Assembly: GCA_038138145.1 (NCBI GenBank)
Contig: JAYQDD010000003.1
Coordinates: forward strand, 175,733-239,732
DNA from: UBA3537 sp038138145
GTDB lineage: Bacteria; Bacteroidota; Bacteroidia; Flavobacteriales; Flavobacteriaceae
Direction: 5' to 3'
DNA: 64,000 nucleotides
The notes beneath the pieces were generated by a model that searched no databases, was not told the DNA's origin, and was given only the letters and a program-made list of their open reading frames with translations. The translations under genes were made by a program, and so were the position numbers. How positions within the stretch are numbered: position 1 is the first letter of the stretch; each line of letters begins with the position of its first letter. Shown here piece by piece: positions 58,907-64,000 of the stretch.

Positions 58907-61200
58907 ATCTGATACATCATCAGTTCATTTGTACCACTTTGGCAAACAAACTCTAAAGCAGCATCTCTATCTGCATTTGAGAGGTCAATTTTTGAAATAC
59001 CATAGACGGGAAACCCCGATAAAACAGTTCCTTTACTATCAAAAAGAGTTACTTTTTGAGCCTGCTGATCGGTCAACGCAATATAGATTTTGTCATTTAG
59101 ATAAAACAATTGAGGGGGTAAATAACTGCCAAAATCCAATGTATTTTTCTTGTCCTTAATTTGCAAATGATTTGCCCATTGCGCAACCAATGTCCTGCTC
59201 GAGGTTGTGATTTGCGTTTGTGCATCAAAACCCAAAGTTTGCCTGCTTACACGACCCTTCATATCCACTTGAACAAGATCGCCTTGAGTGTCAAGTGTGG
59301 TAAATTTGTTGTTATAAAAAAAGATATCTTGATCAGAAAAATCTACAGATTCTTTGGCGCTAATTCGGTCTTGTCCTCTTCGGTTCAAAATTTTCAATTC
59401 TTTTCCAGCCGCAAAAACAATAAAATCTTTACCATTATAACGAATATGTTGTGGCGCAGTATGTACAACACCTTTCGATTTGTAGGCAAACCCTTTCACT
59501 CGTTTCCCATTGCCATCATACATCAAAAGCGATTTGTTTTGAGTAACCAAAAAACGGTATTTTTTATTTTTATCATAATCAAAAACAGAAACAGCTTGTG
59601 TGATTTTGTCTTTAAAATTTAGAGGGAAAGCACCAACATCTCGTCCCAGACGATCCAAAACATAAACTTTATTGGGCGTAGAAAACGCCATTTGCAAACG
59701 TCCGTTTCTAAACAAATCCACCTGATTTATTCGTCCTAAAATAGCGCCAGACAGCTTTTTTTTCCAGCGAACGACCCCTTGGTTTGATATCAAATACAAA
59801 TTGTTTTCAATGTCTTGAACCGCAATATCTTTTTGTTTCGTTTGGTGGTTTTCTACAAATTGAACATCCCCTAAAAGCGGTGCATCAAGTGCTAGGCTGA
59901 ACACTTCGTTTATATTATTACGCTGTCGCGTTGGTCTAAAATTTTCAATTTGTGCATTAATGTGCACCACAGCATCATCCTTTATAACTTGAACCACAGT
60001 GTTTTGGTAGTCGTCCAAATCAGTTGAAGACAGTGAAGTATCCAAAAGTGTGTTTAGTATTTGAGTTAAATCATCGGGACTCAATGTCGTTTGGAATGAT
60101 ACTTCATCACTTAGTTTTTGTGTTGTGTTTTGAAATGATTCATTGCTACTCAAAATGTTTTTATTGGTGTATTTAGAAATCACATCTTCAAGAACACGTT
60201 CTTGATTTGAAAACACTAAAAAATCATCCAATATAGTATAGTTTGAAGTCTTTATCTTGGGTAGTAATGTGCCAAAAGATTGCTGGAAAAGCGTATCGTT
60301 GTTGAACTTAAAAATAGGTACAGACCGAAACGTGTTTAATTGTTCCTGAAATCCTACAAGTGCTTCTCGAGTAGCGCTCATGTCTAATGAATGTAAGGCA
60401 ATGGCTGTCCCGTCGGTAGTGTTCAAACTTCCAATTTCTTGAATGGTACCCATCAAAGATTTTAAAAATTCTGTGTTGGTTAGTGTACTGTCTATGGATT
60501 TTATATTTTTTGAAAATTGTTCAAAATCTGAAAACACATAAGAGTTTAAATTTTGCGCATCGTTGGGCGCAATTTTGTCCAATTCTTGTGCTTTTGGAGC
60601 AATTTGATCAAACATTTTTGTCCAATCAGCGTTGGGGTTTGTATAAATTCCATTTATGGCAATACTTTCGGGTGTGGCATGTACGTCGATTAATACGTTT
60701 TCAAAAAGAGAAAATTTAGAGGATTTCATTTTTGTAGCATAAACCGAGAATGTTGCATTTTCATCCAAAATGCCACTGAGTTTTTTAAACGGATGTGCTG
60801 AAGGTAATTCTTTTGTTTTTAAGGGTGTATAGGGGAAAACCCAAATGCTATCATGGATATACTCAGGGCGCAACAAATTTTTGGTATCTATGTGTTTTTG
60901 CTCTGCAATAAATGTGTAGTTTGGTTTTTCGTTTTCTGAGGATATACAGACCAACAAGGGGCCAGACATTTTTAAACTATCAATGGGTCCAAGATTAGAT
61001 TCAAAAATGGACTGCAATTTTGTTTTGGAAAGCAAAGTGTTGTTTTTCAAAGCACTTTTAAACACATCTATGGAGTTGATGCGGAGAACGGACTGGGCTT
61101 TGTTGGGGACAAAATTTTCAATTGATCTTTTCTGATCCGATTGATTTTGACAGCTATATAGCAGAATTAAAATTAAAAATAAGCTAAACTTTCTTTTCAT
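58900..61200 (-). CDS. Large lipoprotein of unknown function with propeller-like C-terminal half
   Basis: A 766-aa protein from ATG 61200, with a lipoprotein signal (LILILLYSCQNQSDQ). The N-terminal ~460 residues contain short motifs such as VLRINSIDVFKSALKNNTLL, reminiscent of DUF3352-type proteins, but no clear domain. From about 465 on there are repeated short beta units with PQQ/WD-like rhythm (LYLISNQGVVRWKKKL, VYVLDRLGRDVGAFPLNF, LLMYDGNGKRVKGF, LKILNRRGQDR, VTLFDSKGTVLSGFPVYG), suggesting a seven- or eight-bladed propeller. An upstream TTG at 61227 overlaps a -7 box and is rejected. Likely outer-membrane or periplasmic; role unknown. Confidence 0.7.
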   Translation of the reverse strand: MKRKFSLFLILILLYSCQNQSDQKRSIENFVPNKAQSVLRINSIDVFKSALKNNTLLSKTKLQSIFESNLGPIDSLKMSGPLLVCISSENEKPNYTFIAEQKHIDTKNLLRPEYIHDSIWVFPYTPLKTKELPSAHPFKKLSGILDENATFSVYATKMKSSKFSLFENVLIDVHATPESIAINGIYTNPNADWTKMFDQIAPKAQELDKIAPNDAQNLNSYVFSDFEQFSKNIKSIDSTLTNTEFLKSLMGTIQEIGSLNTTDGTAIALHSLDMSATREALVGFQEQLNTFRSVPIFKFNNDTLFQQSFGTLLPKIKTSNYTILDDFLVFSNQERVLEDVISKYTNKNILSSNESFQNTTQKLSDEVSFQTTLSPDDLTQILNTLLDTSLSSTDLDDYQNTVVQVIKDDAVVHINAQIENFRPTRQRNNINEVFSLALDAPLLGDVQFVENHQTKQKDIAVQDIENNLYLISNQGVVRWKKKLSGAILGRINQVDLFRNGRLQMAFSTPNKVYVLDRLGRDVGAFPLNFKDKITQAVSVFDYDKNKKYRFLVTQNKSLLMYDGNGKRVKGFAYKSKGVVHTAPQHIRYNGKDFIVFAAGKELKILNRRGQDRISAKESVDFSDQDIFFYNNKFTTLDTQGDLVQVDMKGRVSRQTLGFDAQTQITTSSRTLVAQWANHLQIKDKKNTLDFGSYLPPQLFYLNDKIYIALTDQQAQKVTLFDSKGTVLSGFPVYGISKIDLSNADRDAALEFVCQSGTNELMMYQIY

Positions 61201-61224
61201 GAATTTGAAACAATCAACTACAAA

Positions 61225-61253
61225 CAAAGATAGGATTAAAATTCAAAACTCAA
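61225..61253 (-). promoter_or_regulatory. Promoter of the large lipoprotein gene
   Basis: Minus-strand TTG (61253-61251), an 18-base spacer, then TATCTTTG (61232-61225), an exact TAnnTTTG. It lies inside the 3' end of rnhB, so the lipoprotein can be expressed independently. Confidence 0.45.
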
Positions 61254-61832
61254 TTGGTCAGGAAGGAGTTTAAATGACGTTCTGTGGTATTTTGTTGGGC
61301 CATATTTTTTGATGGCTTCGCGGTGTTCTTTGGTAGGGTAGCCCTTATTTTTTTTCCAATTGTACATAGGAAATTCTTCATGGATTTTTGCCATATAATC
61401 GTCTCGGTAGGTTTTGGCAAGAACAGATGCAGCCGCAATGTTGAGGTACTTCCCATCGCCTTTAATGATGGTTTCGTGTGGGATCGTTTTGTATGCTTTA
61501 AAACGATTACCATCTACGCTAATGAACTCCACTTTTTCTAATTCATCAATGGCATGATGCATAGCCAGAATAGAGGCATTCAAAATATTTATTTCATTTA
61601 TTTTGTTAGGATATACATGGGCCACACCAAATCCAATTGCTTCTTTTTCAATAATGGGGCGAAGCACGCTGCGCTTGTTATGTGAAAGTTGTTTGGAGTC
61701 GTTCAGTAATTCACTTTTGAAGTCTAATGGTAAAATTACTGCAGCCGCAGTCACAGGTCCTGCCAAACACCCACGACCCGCTTCGTCGGTACCGCATTCG
61801 AATTTTTTGTTGGAAACACTGTGTTTGAGCAT
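61236..61832 (-). CDS. rnhB: Ribonuclease HII
   Basis: Removes RNA from RNA-DNA hybrids, including single ribonucleotides. At 198 aa from ATG 61832 it shows the catalytic acids in GTDEAGRGCLAGPVTAAAV near the start, DSKQLS, and later SVDGNRF and AAASVLAKTYRDDYM. A TTG one codon earlier is less likely. It is followed by the large lipoprotein gene on the same strand. Confidence 0.96.
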   Translation of the reverse strand: MLKHSVSNKKFECGTDEAGRGCLAGPVTAAAVILPLDFKSELLNDSKQLSHNKRSVLRPIIEKEAIGFGVAHVYPNKINEINILNASILAMHHAIDELEKVEFISVDGNRFKAYKTIPHETIIKGDGKYLNIAAASVLAKTYRDDYMAKIHEEFPMYNWKKNKGYPTKEHREAIKKYGPTKYHRTSFKLLPDQLSFEF

Positions 61833-61910
61833 CAAATTGAAATTTTGTCTGTAAATATAAATTACTTTTTTTGATTCTTGTTAAATCCATTAAAATCCCT
61901 AATAATTTCC

Positions 61911-61918
61911 TACTTTTG
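61911..61918 (+). promoter_or_regulatory. -7 box (TACTTTTG) for the porin gene
   Basis: Exact TAnnTTTG ending 28 bases before the ATG at 61947. Confidence 0.45.
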
Positions 61919-61946
61919 ACGCAGTAATCTTGATGCACAACATTTT

Positions 61947-63914
61947 ATGTACAAATACGTATTGTTGTTTTTTTTAATGATGAGTTCCAACAATCTTATG
62001 GGGCAAATTGATCGCGAAAAACGCCTTCCAGATGGAGGAGGAATGCGAAAAATGGACCTCAGAGATCGTGGTTTGGACAGCATACCTGATCGTGGATCTA
62101 GAAAGGTTGCAAAAAATGAGAAAGCCAAAATTGAAGACTACAAAATTATTTCTCGCCGTCGAGATACAGTACATGTAGATACCACCCTTACTATACAGAA
62201 AGAGTTCAAATTCAATTACCTCAGAAGAGATTATTTTGACTTGTTACCTTTCAATAATATGGGGCAAACCTACAACACATTGAGTAAGGACATGTCTAGC
62301 CGAAATTTGTTGCCTGGCTTTGGCGCTAAAGCAAAACACTTCAATTATATGAGTGTGGACGACACTCAATATTATCATGTGCCTACTCCACTCACCGAAT
62401 TGATGTTCAAATCAAATTTTGAACAAGGACAATTATTAGATGCTTTTTTTACGGTAAACACATCAGAACAATTTAATTTTTCCATTGCGTACAAGGGGAT
62501 GCGCTCTTTGGGGAAATATCAAAATATTCTTTCAAGTACAGGGAATTTTAGATTCACCAGCAGTTACCACACCAAAAACAAGCGTTATCATGCCCGTGCG
62601 CATATGGTAACTCAGGATATTTTAAATCAGGAAAATGGTGGAATTTCAGATGAAGATCTGTTAGAATTTGAAAATGGTAATGAAGAATTTTTAGACCGCT
62701 CTTTATTTGATCCACTTTTTGAAGATGCAGAAAACAATTTGGAGGGGCGTCGTTTCTATTTGGACCACACCTATCAATTGAAAGTCAAGGACTCTTTGGG
62801 GAACAATGGCATCAGCATTGGAAATACCATTTATATAGAGGACAAATATTATCAGTACAAACAAGATCAAAATGCCGCTGTTTTTGGCGATGCTTTCGTG
62901 ACATCAAAGCTTTTTGATAAAAACACATTTGAGCATTTTTACACAGCGTTTAATGCAGAATACGAAAATAAAACACTTGGGCGAATATCAGCTCAATTAG
63001 GGTACAACTCCTTCAATTATGGGTATGGTGCTTTGGTTATTCTTAACGGGCAAACCATTAGTAATCGAATTAAAGAAACTGCACTATCATTTGAAGGGGG
63101 GTATAAAAACAAAATTGGACCTATTGCACTAACAGCCGATTTGGGAATCAATATTGCTGGGGATTTGGAGGGTAATTATTTAGACGCACAAGCAGATGTA
63201 AATATGAACCAAGATATGACGGCTTCAATCAAGCTCAATGCGCATTCGACAGCCGCAGACTACAATTACCGTCTATACCAAAGCGATTACTTAAATTACA
63301 ATTGGCAAATCAGTTTTAAAAACCAACAATCTCAACAATTGGCTTTTCAGGTCAATTCAAAAAAATATGGAAGCCTATCACTAGACTACACCACCATCAG
63401 TAACTATTTGTTTTTTGAGCAAAGAGAAAATTTAGGCGTGAAACCTTATCAATACGATGGAACAGTCAATTATACACGTGCCAAATACGAGAAAGAATTT
63501 AAATACAAAAACTTTGCTTTACACAACACCGTGATGTACCAGCAAGTGCTCGATGGAGATCAAGTGCTCAATGTACCCCAAATCAATACAAGGAACACCT
63601 TATATTATGCCAATGAGTTTTTTGATAAAGCACTTTATTTGCAAACTGGGGTTACTTTCAGCTATTTCTCAGCGTATAACATGAATGCCTACGATCCTGT
63701 TCTTGCCGAATTCTATGTGCAAAATCAAAAATCTTTAGGAAATTTCCCGCGTTTAGACTTCTTTATAAACGCTAAAATTCAGCAAACACGACTGTTTTTA
63801 AAAGCCGAACATTTCAATTCTGCCATGACTGGATACAATTTCTATTCGGCACCCAACTATCCCTATCGTGATTTTGTGGTTCGTTTCGGTCTTGTTTGGA
63901 ACTTCTTTTTATAG
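61947..63914 (+). CDS. Putative outer-membrane porin (Porin_10-like)
   Basis: A 655-aa protein with signal peptide (about 1-19, ending NLMGQ). A charged N-terminal stretch (Arg/Asp-rich, GMRKMDLRDRGLDSIPDRGS) follows. A long region of alternating aromatic/polar beta-strands comes next, ending YRDFVVRFGLVWNFFL with a terminal Phe/Leu typical of outer-membrane barrels. It fits the putative porins of flavobacteria of this size. The substrate is unknown, and there is no nearby partner gene. Confidence 0.8.
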   Translation: MYKYVLLFFLMMSSNNLMGQIDREKRLPDGGGMRKMDLRDRGLDSIPDRGSRKVAKNEKAKIEDYKIISRRRDTVHVDTTLTIQKEFKFNYLRRDYFDLLPFNNMGQTYNTLSKDMSSRNLLPGFGAKAKHFNYMSVDDTQYYHVPTPLTELMFKSNFEQGQLLDAFFTVNTSEQFNFSIAYKGMRSLGKYQNILSSTGNFRFTSSYHTKNKRYHARAHMVTQDILNQENGGISDEDLLEFENGNEEFLDRSLFDPLFEDAENNLEGRRFYLDHTYQLKVKDSLGNNGISIGNTIYIEDKYYQYKQDQNAAVFGDAFVTSKLFDKNTFEHFYTAFNAEYENKTLGRISAQLGYNSFNYGYGALVILNGQTISNRIKETALSFEGGYKNKIGPIALTADLGINIAGDLEGNYLDAQADVNMNQDMTASIKLNAHSTAADYNYRLYQSDYLNYNWQISFKNQQSQQLAFQVNSKKYGSLSLDYTTISNYLFFEQRENLGVKPYQYDGTVNYTRAKYEKEFKYKNFALHNTVMYQQVLDGDQVLNVPQINTRNTLYYANEFFDKALYLQTGVTFSYFSAYNMNAYDPVLAEFYVQNQKSLGNFPRLDFFINAKIQQTRLFLKAEHFNSAMTGYNFYSAPNYPYRDFVVRFGLVWNFFL

Positions 63915-64000
63915 AATTTACAGGTTAAAATTGACATTTATTTATTTTTTTCAAAAATTAATTTAAAAAGTATTGTGAGAGTTGGAAAAGGGTTTTATAT
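63915..64000. other. AT-rich end of window, no gene seen
   Basis: Eighty-six bases after the porin stop, with no coding frame, hairpin or promoter that I can support. Confidence 0.5.

Overview
The window is about 64 kb of AT-rich chromosome from a member of the Bacteroidetes, almost certainly a Flavobacteriaceae. The reasons are gliding and type IX secretion genes (gldB, gldC, gldKLMN), Bacteroidetes-style -7 promoter boxes (TAnnTTTG) ahead of many genes, the mreBCD-mrdA-rodA order, a CarboxypepD_reg-type TonB receptor, a tRNA without encoded CCA, and many families found mainly in flavobacteria. I saw no phage, insertion sequence, CRISPR array or rRNA. Most of the window is ordinary core genome, densely packed.

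Layout. 1-5.4 kb: 3' part of metF, a trans-polyprenyl diphosphate synthase, dnaG, and (minus strand) nadE followed by a LuxR-type response regulator. 5.5-6.9 kb: gldB-gldC. 6.9-14.6 kb (minus): the rod-shape operon purH-mreB-mreC-mreD-mrdA-rodA, plus a small GAF protein. 14.7-17.8 kb: a metal (probably copper) uptake set made of a Cys-rich HYC_CC_PP-type protein, a TonB receptor and a secreted HMA protein. 17.9-24.3 kb (minus): groES-groEL, and miaB-sigma54 activator-lptE-TPR protein-secG. 24.5-33.8 kb: a membrane protein, topA, an arginase-like protein, then gldK-L-M-N, the T9SS ring and motor, closed by a strong terminator. 33.9-39.3 kb: an FAD oxidoreductase, a DUF983 protein, an ABC-F ATPase, a CPXCG protein, initiator tRNA-Met, a PhzF-like isomerase and a secreted protein of unknown function.

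39.3-50.3 kb is the most distinctive region. A 427-bp intergenic stretch with inverted and direct repeats is followed by seven tightly spaced plus-strand genes: a 1152-aa cytoplasmic glycoside phosphorylase candidate (GH149-like), an exported GH17 lipoprotein, an exported clan GH-A glycosidase of unclear family, an exported GH30 lipoprotein, a GPH/MFS symporter, and two GH17 proteins with no signal peptide. Together they suggest a beta-1,3/1,6-glucan (laminarin-type) pathway. Short glucans would be trimmed and debranched in the periplasm, imported by the symporter, and cut and phosphorolysed in the cytoplasm. The operon has no SusC/SusD pair and no regulator gene.

50.4-64 kb: a DUF2130 protein, galE, a sulfur-transport group (two YeeE/YedE half-proteins and a TauE/SafE permease), an unknown membrane protein, a Spy-like periplasmic protein, lysS, a 52-aa PMP3/YqaE membrane protein, lipB, a large lipoprotein with a C-terminal propeller-like half, rnhB and a putative porin.

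Several recognisable proteins lack residues that define their family's activity: DnaG (all four zinc ligands), the response regulator (phospho-acceptor Asp replaced by Ser) and the arginase-like protein (three of six metal ligands replaced). These, with the glucan operon, are the main points for follow-up.
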